A stretch of DNA of 64,000 nucleotides from assembly GCA_028874075.1 (NCBI GenBank), contig JAPPLU010000049.1, positions 226,332 through 290,331 of the forward strand, given 5' to 3'. Below the pieces are notes generated by a model, which had not been told where the DNA came from, searched no databases, and was given only the letters and a program-made list of their open reading frames with translations. A program made the position numbers and the translations under genes. Numbering within the stretch: the stretch's first letter is position 1; the number at the start of each line of letters is the position of its first letter. This document shows positions 38,365 through 47,694 of the stretch, piece by piece. Source of the DNA: Chloroflexota bacterium. GTDB lineage: Bacteria; Chloroflexota; Dehalococcoidia; Lucifugimonadales; UBA3495.

Positions 38365-39807
38365 CTAGGCCAGCGTACCGGCCAGCTTTTCCAGGTTGCT
38401 CAGTTCGGGGGTTTCGGCGTCGCCCTGTTCCTTCCAGACGCCGGAGGCACGGGCCAGGCTGTCCTGGGCGCCTTCCTTCTCTCCCTTGCCGGCCATAACC
38501 CGGCCCAGGGAGAAGAGGTCGCGGGGGGTCTCACGGCGGCCCAAGCGTTCCTTGAGCATGGCCTCGGCCTTGTCGAACTGCTCCGCACGCAGGTAGGCCT
38601 CCAGGAGGGTGTCCTCGAACACCTCGCGCTGGGCGTGGCTGCCGCCGATGCGGGTTAACTGGGGGAAGACGGGTTCCAGGTAGTCCACCGAAGTCTGGTA
38701 GTCCTCCTGGCCAAAGGCATCGATGCCCTGGGCCAGGGGCAGGATGATCTCCTTGGCGAAGATGTTGCCGTTCTCGGCGTTGGTGCGGAGTCGGCTGATC
38801 ATCTGGTCCATCAGTTCCCGGTCGCCGCTGGCGGCGAAGGCCAGGGCGGCGTGGGCGTCGCGGAAGGCCGCGCCGGGAGTGGTGGCCGCCGGGGCTGCCT
38901 GTTCCTTCACCTCTTCCCAGGGCATGGGGGGCTTTTCGCCGCCGTAGATGGTGAGCCGCCACATGAGGGACGCGCTGTCCGACAGGCCGGAGATGTTCTT
39001 CTGGATGGCAGTGGGGCGGATCCAGTCCTCGTAAAGTTGCAGCGCCTCGCCGTAGCGGCCCAGGGCCAGTTCGAAGAGGGCCTGGTGCCAGGACAGGTGG
39101 GTATGGTAGTGGGCGCGGGCGTCGAAGCCCTCGAGCCAGTTGCCCAGGAAGTTGCCGCCGCTGGCTGGGTCGCCGTACTCGAAGTAGGAGTGGGTGACCG
39201 AGTGGGCGGCCACGGCGTTGCCCGGATTCATTTCCAAGGACTGCTGTGCCAGGCTCAGGGCCTTGTCCAAAATGCCCATTTCGTGGTGGGCGAAGGCGTA
39301 CTGGCCGAGAAAGGCCCAGTCGTCGCCGCAGTGGGGGGCGAGTTCGTTCATCAGGGCCAGCAGGGACGGCGGGAAGTGGGGGTCGCCGGCGCCGCTGCAG
39401 CCCAGCATGAACAGGCGCTGGGCCAGGCGGTGCAGGACGGCGTCGCGGGGACACTCGGCCAGGTGCTCGCGCACCAGGGCCAGGGCGTCGGGGCCCTTGC
39501 CGTTGGCCCAGAGGTTGACGGCCTCGAGGTGGCGGCGTTCGCGGTCGGAGATGCCGTCGGCCAGTTCCAGGCCGCGCTTGACGCTTTCCCGTGCCTGGTC
39601 GGGGCGGGCGCGGGTCATGTGGAGGAAGGCCAGACAGCCGTGGGCGATGGCAAAGCCCTCGTCCAGGTCAATGGCTTCCTGGAGCTTTTCCTCGGCGCCG
39701 TAGGACTGGGACAGGAGCAGGTCGATGCCCTCCTGCCAGCGGTCGGCGGCATCGGATGAGTTGGTGGAGAGGGTCATTCCGTAGCGGTCTTTGATGTTGC
39801 CTGGCAT
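38365..39807 (-). CDS. Tetratricopeptide-repeat protein (TTC38-like)
   Basis: 480 aa helical repeats; AVAAHSVTHSYFEYGDPASGGNFLGNWLEGFD…HTHLSWHQALFELALGRYGEAL. Confidence 0.75.
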   Translation of the reverse strand: MPGNIKDRYGMTLSTNSSDAADRWQEGIDLLLSQSYGAEEKLQEAIDLDEGFAIAHGCLAFLHMTRARPDQARESVKRGLELADGISDRERRHLEAVNLWANGKGPDALALVREHLAECPRDAVLHRLAQRLFMLGCSGAGDPHFPPSLLALMNELAPHCGDDWAFLGQYAFAHHEMGILDKALSLAQQSLEMNPGNAVAAHSVTHSYFEYGDPASGGNFLGNWLEGFDARAHYHTHLSWHQALFELALGRYGEALQLYEDWIRPTAIQKNISGLSDSASLMWRLTIYGGEKPPMPWEEVKEQAAPAATTPGAAFRDAHAALAFAASGDRELMDQMISRLRTNAENGNIFAKEIILPLAQGIDAFGQEDYQTSVDYLEPVFPQLTRIGGSHAQREVFEDTLLEAYLRAEQFDKAEAMLKERLGRRETPRDLFSLGRVMAGKGEKEGAQDSLARASGVWKEQGDAETPELSNLEKLAGTLA

Positions 39808-39819
39808 AAACCAGCCTCC

Positions 39820-40368
39820 TTACGGTTGAGTGGGATTAACTGGGGGCAATTCCGTCTCCTCTTCAGGAGTAAACTGGGTGCCGAAGGCGGCCTGCTCACT
39901 TAAGGGGCGGGTAAGGGTACGGAGGTTGATGGCTTGAGTCGCCTGCTGCTCTCCTGATAGTTGAACCCCTGGTGGTGGCGCCGAATGACGAGTGTCCGCC
40001 AATTCCCGGCTATAGATAGTCGCCAAAAGCAGATAAGGGCGTATGTTGCCTGGGAATCGCTGGTGCTCGTATGCGTTGGTATGCATGTTTTCGATGGAGC
40101 CAAAGGTGGTTTCCCAGTCCGGCCGGTTCCATTCCAACGACAGGAAGGACTCTATTGCGCGCAGATGGTTGTGATAGCGGTGGTTCCAGCCGCGGTGTTG
40201 CGCTATTGCCTTGAGTCCGTGAGCAACAGCCAGCCAGATTTTTTCAGATGCCTGAAGAACATCGCCGTTGTCCAGTTCTTCCTCCGCTTGCTGCAGCAGG
40301 TGACGGCTGATTTCCTCATAGCGGGTTGGCGATGAAGGCCGGAGCCTGGCGGGTTGGGGAGTGGTCAT
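39820..40368 (-). CDS. PaREP1/HEPN-like protein
   Basis: HLLQQAEEELDNGDVLQASEKIWLAVAHGLKAIAQHRGW…ENMHTNAYEHQRFPGNIRPYL. Confidence 0.6.
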   Translation of the reverse strand: MTTPQPARLRPSSPTRYEEISRHLLQQAEEELDNGDVLQASEKIWLAVAHGLKAIAQHRGWNHRYHNHLRAIESFLSLEWNRPDWETTFGSIENMHTNAYEHQRFPGNIRPYLLLATIYSRELADTRHSAPPPGVQLSGEQQATQAINLRTLTRPLSEQAAFGTQFTPEEETELPPVNPTQP

Positions 40369-40493
40369 TTCAGGGAGACCTCAAAGGAGTGCCGAGCACG
40401 TATTGGCCTGGACGACGTATCTAAATGGTACCACAAGCCGGCTTTATCACGTACAGCCACATCAAATATCTTCAGAAACTTCAGGCAGATTGT

Positions 40494-41591
40494 CTACGCA
40501 TCGGGTATTCGAATCACCGACCGGAGCGTTTCGCCCCGTTCCATGGCCTCGAAGGCCGCTTCCGTGTCTTCCAGGCCGATGACCGCCGACACTACGCGGT
40601 CGAGGTCCAGTTCGCCGGACAGGTAGTAGTTGGCCAGGAGGGGGAAATCGCGGGAGGGCAGGTTGTCGCCGTACCAGCTTACGCGCAGGGCTCCACCGAG
40701 GCCGAAGAACTGGAGCATGGGCACCTCTACTACCATCGAGGGATCGGGTACGCCGATCAGGACGCAGGTGCCGGCGAGGTCACGGGACCACATGGCCTGG
40801 AGCAGGGTCTGGGGCATCCCCACGCATTCGAAGGAGTAGTCCACGCCGTTGCCGCCGGTCAGTTCCTTGATGGCTTCGACCGGGTCGGTTTCCAGGGCGT
40901 TGACCGTGTCGGTGGCGCCGAAATCCTTGGCCCAGGCAAGCTTGTTCTCCGCAATGTCCACGCCGACAATCCTGGAGGCCCGGGCCAGCTTTGCGCCCAT
41001 GATGACGCTGGAGCCAATGCCGCCGCAGCCGTAGACGGCCACGGTGCCGCCCCGGCGCACGCCGGCGGTGTAGAGCACGGCCCCCACGCCGGTGGTTACG
41101 CCGCAGCCCAGCAGGCTGGCCTGTTCCGGAGGGCAGGCGGTGGGTACCGGCACGGCCTGGCGGGCCGCCACCACGGTATGGGTGCAGAAGGTGCCGATGC
41201 CCAGCGCGGGGTTGAGGACGGCGCCGTCCTTTTTGGCCGTCATGCGCGGCTGGGCGTTGAGGCTGGCGGAGCAAAGGTTGGGCTGGCCCAGGGCGCAGAA
41301 GCGGCAGTAACCGCAGGGCGCCCGCCAGGCCAGCACCACATAGTCGCCCACCTGTGGGTCGGTAACGCCCTCGCCCACGGCTTCCACAATGCCGGAACCC
41401 TCGTGGCCCAGCAGGAAGGGAAACTCGTTGGTAATCCTGCCTAGCTTGTAGTGCAGGTCGGTATGGCAAACGCCGCTGGCCTGGATTCGGACCAGAACCT
41501 CGCCGGGACCGGGATCGTCAACGACTATTTCCTCCAGCAGGGCCGGTTCACCGGCGGCCCTGGAAATAACTCCCATTGCGTTGGTGGGCAT
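40494..41591 (-). CDS. Zn-dependent alcohol dehydrogenase (class III-like)
   Basis: GVCHTDLHYKLGRI…LGHEGSGIVEAVGEGV; VYGCGGIGSSVIMGAKLA. Confidence 0.9.
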   Translation of the reverse strand: MPTNAMGVISRAAGEPALLEEIVVDDPGPGEVLVRIQASGVCHTDLHYKLGRITNEFPFLLGHEGSGIVEAVGEGVTDPQVGDYVVLAWRAPCGYCRFCALGQPNLCSASLNAQPRMTAKKDGAVLNPALGIGTFCTHTVVAARQAVPVPTACPPEQASLLGCGVTTGVGAVLYTAGVRRGGTVAVYGCGGIGSSVIMGAKLARASRIVGVDIAENKLAWAKDFGATDTVNALETDPVEAIKELTGGNGVDYSFECVGMPQTLLQAMWSRDLAGTCVLIGVPDPSMVVEVPMLQFFGLGGALRVSWYGDNLPSRDFPLLANYYLSGELDLDRVVSAVIGLEDTEAAFEAMERGETLRSVIRIPDA

Positions 41592-41647
41592 GGTGGTTCC
41601 TCCGATCAGTTTTGAGATGCGGGCAAAGTAAACTTAGCGAGTCTGGT

Positions 41648-42145
41648 TCAGGATGATGCCTTGGCAGGCTTTTCGCTGCCTTCCTCACTTGCTTTCATTG
41701 CAGCTTGAAGGACGGGCAACAGAATTTCGGCGGCGTGTTCAATCACTACTGCATTTGGTCGGTCTTCATTGTCGAAGAAGGCCGTCACATATTCTGCTAT
41801 GTCTTCCCCATTGGGAGCGGGCAGGCCGTTGCCCAGCCGGAGGGTGTCGGACTGTTGATGGTAGTCGATGTGCAGCTTTATATCCTCTCTTCGATCAGGC
41901 ACTCCGGTGGGTGAAGGATGGGGATTGCTAAAAGATTCCTTATAGAGTTCCGGCGAAGCGGCCGAACCGATCAGTTCAGGCAGCGAAAGCTGGGCAGCAT
42001 GCTCAAGGGTCAATCCTACAGGACTGCCCGAAGCGTTCATGTCGATGATCAGATTCTCGGCTACGTCATCCGCTTCTCTGGCAGGTTCTCCATTCCAGAT
42101 AGAAAGTGTGTCGGTGTCCTTGAAGTACGAAATCTGGAGCTTCAT
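41648..42145 (-). CDS. Two-domain DUF2283 protein
   Basis: Two internal repeats: MKLQISYFKDTDTLSIW…VGLTLEHAAQL and IKLHIDYHQQSDTLRLG…NAVVIEHAAEI. Confidence 0.7.
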   Translation of the reverse strand: MKLQISYFKDTDTLSIWNGEPAREADDVAENLIIDMNASGSPVGLTLEHAAQLSLPELIGSAASPELYKESFSNPHPSPTGVPDRREDIKLHIDYHQQSDTLRLGNGLPAPNGEDIAEYVTAFFDNEDRPNAVVIEHAAEILLPVLQAAMKASEEGSEKPAKASS

Positions 42146-42390
42146 GGCCTTCCCCATTGTTGTAATTTCTTGCCGTCAATGAACCGATTGTGTACTTTGC
42201 CCTCTTCCACTATCACCCGAATATAGTGATCTAACTCGGGTACGTAACCATAGTATCTGATTCTACCGTCATCCTGCGGTTCAGTATAGTATGGATCGGC
42301 TAACACTCGCTGTATCCATTCGTCCTGGACTTCGGGATGTTTTAACCGCACCACTCGCTCGAAATACTCAGTTGTTTCCAGATCCGGCAT
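42142..42390 (-). CDS. DUF4258-like small protein
   Basis: YFERVVRLKHPEVQDEWIQRVLADPYYTEPQDDGRIRYYGYVPELDHYIRVIVEEGKVHNRFIDG. Confidence 0.6.
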   Translation of the reverse strand: MPDLETTEYFERVVRLKHPEVQDEWIQRVLADPYYTEPQDDGRIRYYGYVPELDHYIRVIVEEGKVHNRFIDGKKLQQWGRP

Positions 42391-42393
42391 CGT

Positions 42394-43617
42394 CTAAACC
42401 AACCCTTCCTCCTCCAACACCCTTAGTTCCTCCGCCGTCAACCCGCCGATGCTGCACAGAATTTCGTGGTTGTGCTGGCCCAGCAGGGGGGCCGTCTCTG
42501 GTTCGATGGTGGCGCAGTCTAGCAGGCGGATGGGGGTGCGGAGGGAGCGGAAAAGCCCGCCGGCGGTGTCGCCGGTCTCCACAAACATTTCCCGGGCCTC
42601 CAGCTGGGGGCAGTGGGCCAGGTCTTCGGTGTTCTGGGCCACGCCCATGGAGAAGCCCAGTTCCGTAATCTTGCCGGCCACCTCCCACTTGGGCCGCGCC
42701 GCCGACCATTCCTCCAGGGCTGGAATGACGTGCTTCACGATGAAGTCGCCGTCGCCGGGGGCCAGGTACTGGGGGTTGTCCGCCAGGTCGTCGCGCCCCA
42801 CCAGCCTCCACAGGTTGCTCCACCGCTCGGGCACCCTGGCCCCGGCCATAATCACGTAGCCGTCGCTGGCCCGCAGGGTCATGCCGGCATTGGCCAGCCG
42901 GCTGTAGTCGCGGGTAAACACCTCGCCGCTGGCCTCGTAGCCGTACATGTTGCTCAGGGTATGGAGCACCATGCATTCGTACATGGCCATGTCCACGTGC
43001 TGTCCCTGTCCCGTCTGCTCGCGAGAGCGGAGGGCCAGGACAACGCCCAGGGCGGACCACACTCCTGGTATCGAGTCCCCTATGTTGTCCCCCACACTCT
43101 GGGGCGGCCGACCCGGCTCCCCCGTCAGTTCCATCCACCCCGCCATCCCCTGTATGGCCAGGTTGTTGGCAGGCCAGTTGGAGTAGGGGCCGCGCAGGTC
43201 GTCGCTGTCGCCGTAACCGGTAATGCTGGCGTACACCAGGCCCGGGTTAAGTTCCTTAAGCTGGTCGTAGCCCAGGCCCAGTCGCCGGAAGGCCCCGGGC
43301 CCCCAGTTGTCCAGAAGCACGTCCGATACCTTTACCATTTCCTCGAATGCCGCCTTGCAACGGGGATTGCGCAGGTCCAGGGTGACGCTCTTCTTGTTGC
43401 GGTTCAGCCCGATGTAGCGCGAGCTAATCCGCTGCCCGTCCTCCTTGGTAACGTAGGGCCCGCGCCCTCGCACCAAGTCGCCGGTGCGGGGCCGCTCAAT
43501 CTTGATAACCTCGGCTCCCATGTCGGCCAGTATCTGGGAACAGAAGGGGCCGGCCACAATGTGGGTGGCATCGAGGACGCGGATGCCGGTAAGGGGAAGG
43601 GGTGACTGGTTGGACAT
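42394..43617 (-). CDS. CaiB/BaiF-family CoA transferase
   Basis: GIRVLDATHIVAGPFCSQILADMGAEVIKIERPRTGD. Confidence 0.94.
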   Translation of the reverse strand: MSNQSPLPLTGIRVLDATHIVAGPFCSQILADMGAEVIKIERPRTGDLVRGRGPYVTKEDGQRISSRYIGLNRNKKSVTLDLRNPRCKAAFEEMVKVSDVLLDNWGPGAFRRLGLGYDQLKELNPGLVYASITGYGDSDDLRGPYSNWPANNLAIQGMAGWMELTGEPGRPPQSVGDNIGDSIPGVWSALGVVLALRSREQTGQGQHVDMAMYECMVLHTLSNMYGYEASGEVFTRDYSRLANAGMTLRASDGYVIMAGARVPERWSNLWRLVGRDDLADNPQYLAPGDGDFIVKHVIPALEEWSAARPKWEVAGKITELGFSMGVAQNTEDLAHCPQLEAREMFVETGDTAGGLFRSLRTPIRLLDCATIEPETAPLLGQHNHEILCSIGGLTAEELRVLEEEGLV

Positions 43618-43686
43618 GGTTGTGCTCCATCTGGAATTTATTCAAACATGGATATACAGGATGGACAGGGTCAGGCGATGCAAAAC

Positions 43687-43709
43687 GGGGCGGGTTTCAA
43701 ACCCGCCCC
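43687..43709. repeat. Palindromic repeat GGGGCGGGTTT-C-AAACCCGCCCC
   Basis: Perfect inverted repeat; degenerate relatives near 241 and 27545. Confidence 0.6.
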
Positions 43710-43737
43710 TACCATAAACTAAAGCTCACTTGAAGGT

Positions 43738-44871
43738 CTAGGTCGCCGTAACGTCCGAAGGGGTGGCGCCGAAGCGGGCCGCCTGCAGCTGTTCCGAGGT
43801 GGCCGGCGGTGTTTCGGCCAGTTCGTCCGCCAGCCCCACCGGCGGTTCGACGTCCTTCAGGGCGGGGATAACCTCTTCGCCCATCAGGCGGATGGAGCGC
43901 ATAATCTTCTCGTGCTCCAGGCCGCCGAACATCATCCAGTTGCTCACGTTGGTAACGCCCAGTTCCGCGGCCCTGGAAAACTTGTCGATTACGGTATCGG
44001 GACTGCCAAAGTAGAGCCGCTCCATAAAGCCGTCGTCGTCCAGTTCGCCGTCGTACGGCCCCACCTGGACCCGTCCGTCCACTACCTCCAGACGGTTCAG
44101 GGCACGGCCGGCCCGGTTCTGCCAGCGGGCGTAGGGCAGCTGCTTGCGGGCCTCGTCGTCCGTCTCGGCGACATGGGTGATGGACTGCAGTCCCAGTTCC
44201 AGTCCGTGATAGGACTTTCCCAGGTCCTTGCGGGCGTGGATTAGCGATGCGTAGTGGGTGCGCACTCCGGCGGCGCCCAGCAGGCCGGTGGTCAAGGGCA
44301 TCATGTCCCACTGGGCCGCCATCTTCATCGACTCCACGCTGGTGCCCGCAATCCAGAAGGGCGGATGGGGCTTCTGCATGGGCTTGGGCCACACCGTTGT
44401 GGCGTTGGGAATGTTGACGAATTCCCCGTCGTAGGTGAAGGACTCGTCCTGGGTCCAGGCCTTCACCAGCACTTCCATGCTTTCGTTGAACTTCTGGCGC
44501 GAGTCCTCCAGGGTTACGCCGAAGCGCGACATTTCGTGGGGCTGGTATCCCCGGCCCACGCCGCAGATGAAGCGGCCGTCAATCAGGTTGTCCAGCACCG
44601 CCACCTCTTCCGCCAGCCGCAGCACGTCCCAGATGGGCACCACGATGATGCCCGTGGCAATCTGGAGTCTGCGGGTGCGCTGCCCGATGTACAGAGCCTG
44701 CATCAAGGGCGCGGGGGAGTTGCCGTAGTTGGAGAAATGGTGTTCCGCGATCAGGCAGTACTCGAACCCCATTTCCTCCGAATACTGAATTTGTTCCACG
44801 CCTTCCTCGAAGAGGGTTTTCCAGTTGCGCAGGTTTGGATTGGGCCATTCGTAAAAGAGGCCAAACTTCAT
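43738..44871 (-). CDS. LLM-class flavin-dependent oxidoreductase
   Basis: MKFGLFYEWPNPN…GFEYCLIAEHHFS…TGIIVVPIWDVLRLAEEVAVLDNL. Confidence 0.93.
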   Translation of the reverse strand: MKFGLFYEWPNPNLRNWKTLFEEGVEQIQYSEEMGFEYCLIAEHHFSNYGNSPAPLMQALYIGQRTRRLQIATGIIVVPIWDVLRLAEEVAVLDNLIDGRFICGVGRGYQPHEMSRFGVTLEDSRQKFNESMEVLVKAWTQDESFTYDGEFVNIPNATTVWPKPMQKPHPPFWIAGTSVESMKMAAQWDMMPLTTGLLGAAGVRTHYASLIHARKDLGKSYHGLELGLQSITHVAETDDEARKQLPYARWQNRAGRALNRLEVVDGRVQVGPYDGELDDDGFMERLYFGSPDTVIDKFSRAAELGVTNVSNWMMFGGLEHEKIMRSIRLMGEEVIPALKDVEPPVGLADELAETPPATSEQLQAARFGATPSDVTAT

Positions 44872-45152
44872 GAAAGGATTCTCCTATCCCTTGGCTGAAT
44901 ATCGCAGGGCAGTTTAACGATTGACAGCGCTGCCAGTCAAATGTAGGTCAGGCGGACAGCCCCTTCCCAAACCAATTTGTTGGATGACAGAACCTCGCAG
45001 GGGCGGCCGTTGCGGCGGTCTTATTCTTTGCCCGACCCAGACCCTTTGCTTCACGCTCAATTGACTAGCCTTTTCCCCGTATGTTAGGCTTACGCTTAAG
45101 CAGAAGTTAACGGAACTTCCGCACTCTGGTAATTCAAATGGAGTGTTGCGTC

Positions 45153-45527
45153 ATGGAAGTAACCCCTCTGGCGATTGAAAAACTCAAGGAAGTACTGGAC
45201 CAGGAGCAGGAGGTCAACAGTTCCCTGCGGGTCATTGCCATGCCTTCCGGCGGCGGGCTCCAGTACATGCTCACCATGGAAAAGGAAACCCAGCCCGACG
45301 ATACCGTGCTCAGCATGGAAGGTCTCAGCTTCCTGCTGGACTCGGACAGCGCCCCCTTCCTGGAGGAAGCTACCATTGACTACGTGGAAGAGTTTGGCGG
45401 CCAGGTAGGCTTCGTCATTAACAACCCCATGTACGCCAGCGCCGGTGGTGGTTGCGGAGCGGGCTGCGGCTGCGGATCAGGCGGCGGTGGTTGCGGCTGT
45501 GGCGGCGGTGGCTGCGGCGGGCATTAG
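45153..45527 (+). CDS. HesB/IscA-family protein with Cys/Gly-rich tail
   Basis: MEVTPLAIEKLKEVL…GLSFLLDSDSAPFLEEATIDYVEEFGGQVGFVINNPM then GGGCGAGCGCGSGGGGCGCGGGGCGGH. Confidence 0.8.
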   Translation: MEVTPLAIEKLKEVLDQEQEVNSSLRVIAMPSGGGLQYMLTMEKETQPDDTVLSMEGLSFLLDSDSAPFLEEATIDYVEEFGGQVGFVINNPMYASAGGGCGAGCGCGSGGGGCGCGGGGCGGH

Positions 45528-45564
45528 GCAACCCTCCCGAGGTGGAAAGCACGGTTTGGAAAAC

Positions 45565-45597
45565 AGTTCAGGGCTCCGACTAGTGGAGCCCTGAACT
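45565..45597 (+). terminator. Stem-loop terminator-like
   Basis: AGTTCAGGGCTCC-GACTAGT-GGAGCCCTGAACT, perfect 13-bp stem. Confidence 0.6.
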
Positions 45598-45623
45598 CAT
45601 TCCTGGCTTGCTTCCCCCACAAA

Positions 45624-45683
45624 GAAACTATCTTGAAAGTCCCCTCCCCCCTGACGGGGGAAGGTCAGGATGGGGGTGAGAAC
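45624..45683. repeat. Dispersed G-rich repeat element (AAGAAACTATCTTGAAAGTCCCCTCCCCCCTGACGGGGGAAGGTCAGGATGGGGGTGAGAA)
   Basis: Closely related sequence at 57763-57811 (inverted) and partial at 57141-57170 (inverted). Confidence 0.65.
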
Positions 45684-45751
45684 TTTCGCACCAATGACCT
45701 CCTCCTTTAGTGGGATATTCCTGGTCCATTTTGAGAGAGTTGCTAAATCCT

Positions 45752-46183
45752 CTACCTTACGCCCCCTGGCACGGAAGTCGGTGAAGAGAACGAATCAATC
45801 AGTGCTCCGGTCAGGCCGGAAAATGGGGTCACCTGGACTCTCTCCTCCACCGCAAATCTCAACACGCTGCCCGGAATTTCCCGGAGAACTTCATCTGGAA
45901 CACAAATAATAGCGGGAGCCCCGAAATACTCCGCCATTTTTCGGGCATCTGCTACTCCCCCGAAAAGGAAAGGCCGTGTCCTTGCTTCCACAATTGCAAA
46001 CTTCCCCGAGTTCTCGATCAGCAAATCCGGCGTAAATTTGAGCCCCCTGATCAATGAAGGTGGATCGTAGCGCCACATAGTCCTATTTGGAATGCGAGAC
46101 GGGCCAACTGTTACTTTGAAGCCCTTTTGACTCACATCTTCGGCTATCTGCTGCACAAATTCATTGGCAATAGCTTGTGTCAT
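45752..46183 (-). CDS. Putative PD-(D/E)XK-nuclease-like protein
   Basis: FTPDLLIENSGKFAIVEARTRP resembles the D…ExK/R core; start MTQAIANEF. Confidence 0.45.
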   Translation of the reverse strand: MTQAIANEFVQQIAEDVSQKGFKVTVGPSRIPNRTMWRYDPPSLIRGLKFTPDLLIENSGKFAIVEARTRPFLFGGVADARKMAEYFGAPAIICVPDEVLREIPGSVLRFAVEERVQVTPFSGLTGALIDSFSSPTSVPGGVR

Positions 46184-46647
46184 GGCAACGGCCTCCCGCA
46201 AGCCAGCCACTGAACAAAGGCGCCCAGTGCTACACTTGCCAAAATGGTACCTGCCCATTTGCCGAACCCGATCATGCGACCGTTCCGTTTCTCCACTTGC
46301 AATGAGCGATCTAGGGTGTCTTCTTTGCTACCCCGAGAAGTGAGTATCTCTACTTCGACTGATCCGTCTGCCTGGCGACCAATTGTGCTCAACAATATCG
46401 CCATTGCCGAAACGCATTGGATCAGCTTCCTGGCATGAATGGAGACTACCCAATCATTCGAAATGAAGACTCTGGATTGCTCAACCCGAACCGCAAACAG
46501 GCCGAGCGGCACTCCGTCATCCGTAGTGCGTCCCCTTAAGCTGTGGGCCAGTGGCGCCAACGCATGGTCAGACTGCAAAAGTTCTCTCACGTTATCGTCA
46601 AGCGACACATGCCCTGGTACTATAAGCTTAAGCTCTAACCGCTGCAT
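46180..46647 (-). CDS. Hypothetical protein with C-terminal TM segment
   Basis: ATGA overlap with the next gene at 46180-46183. Confidence 0.5.
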   Translation of the reverse strand: MQRLELKLIVPGHVSLDDNVRELLQSDHALAPLAHSLRGRTTDDGVPLGLFAVRVEQSRVFISNDWVVSIHARKLIQCVSAMAILLSTIGRQADGSVEVEILTSRGSKEDTLDRSLQVEKRNGRMIGFGKWAGTILASVALGAFVQWLACGRPLP

Positions 46648-46796
46648 AGGAGGTAAACCGGGGGTGGGTCAATTCGTGCTTCTGGAGTTGCCTACACCCA
46701 TTATTCCCATCCCCACCACCCATCGCAATACATCGGTTCGCAAGATTGAGTCGCCGGCCCCTCGGGAATTAACGCCCTTCTTTCAGTCCCCACCCC

Positions 46797-47645
46797 CTAA
46801 ATCTCGCTGAACCCCGTTCCCGGCGTCGTAACGCCTCGGCCCTGGCCCTCGGTTATCCACCCAAACTCCAGCAGAATTTGCTGGCTGTAGGTTACGCGGC
46901 CCGTTACTGCGTCCAGGGGCTCGGTGGCCAGCAGCAGGGCGGCGTCGGCCATTACGGACATTGGCTCGCCCTTGGGGTCGTCCATGCCGGTTACCAGGTT
47001 GTGGTACACCGTGCCTGGAGTAGGGACCACCAGGGAGGGGGAAACGCAGGTAACCGAAATCCCGTACTCGTACACCTCGCTGGCGAGGCCCTGGGTGAAG
47101 CGTTCCAGGGCCGCCTTTTCCGCCCCGTAACAGGCGCCACCGGCGATGCCCGTGTTATCTCCGTAGGGACCGCGCCCCGGGCCCACGGCGGCGCCCGAGG
47201 ATATGTTGATGATGCTGCCGGACCGGCGGGGTATCATTTGCCCCAAGGCCGTCCTGCTCAGGATGAAGGGCGCGTGGAAGTTCACCTCCCACGACCGTAT
47301 CCAACGGCTGGTGGGGAAGTCCTTGATGGGGATGAAGTAGGTAAGCGCGGCATTGTTTACCAGCACGTCCACCGGCCCGTAGAGCTCTTGGGCCTCCTCA
47401 ATCAATCGTTCGCACTCCTCGGGGCGAGCCAGGTTCACGGCAACCGCCGCAGCCTCGCCGCCGGCCTCCTTGATGTCGGCCACGGTCTTCTCCAGCGACC
47501 CCTCCAGGGGGTGGTCGCCTTCTCTCACCGTCCGCGCCGCGCAAACAATCTTGCCCCCTTCTCCGGCAAAGCGGGCCGAAATTTCCGCTCCGATGCCCCG
47601 GCTGGCTCCCGTTACCACCACTACCTTGCCGTCCAGCTTGCCCAT
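46797..47645 (-). CDS. Short-chain dehydrogenase/reductase
   Basis: KVVVVTGASRGIGAEISARFA; start MGKLDGK. Confidence 0.92.
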   Translation of the reverse strand: MGKLDGKVVVVTGASRGIGAEISARFAGEGGKIVCAARTVREGDHPLEGSLEKTVADIKEAGGEAAAVAVNLARPEECERLIEEAQELYGPVDVLVNNAALTYFIPIKDFPTSRWIRSWEVNFHAPFILSRTALGQMIPRRSGSIINISSGAAVGPGRGPYGDNTGIAGGACYGAEKAALERFTQGLASEVYEYGISVTCVSPSLVVPTPGTVYHNLVTGMDDPKGEPMSVMADAALLLATEPLDAVTGRVTYSQQILLEFGWITEGQGRGVTTPGTGFSEI

Positions 47646-47682
47646 GGTCCTGTCTCCTTCCTCTATTCGGCTCAAGTTTTCG

Positions 47683-47688
47683 TATAAT
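47683..47688 (+). promoter_or_regulatory. -10 element TATAAT 6 nt upstream of the methyltransferase GTG
   Basis: cgTATAATagcacgGTG. Confidence 0.5.
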
Positions 47689-47694
47689 AGCACG

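Noticed and set aside
42613-43605. Plus-strand ORF 330 aa antisense to the CoA transferase, and similar ORFs at 4281, 33070, 38851, 40425 and 49681
   Set aside because: Shadow ORFs of high-GC genes with clear products on the other strand.
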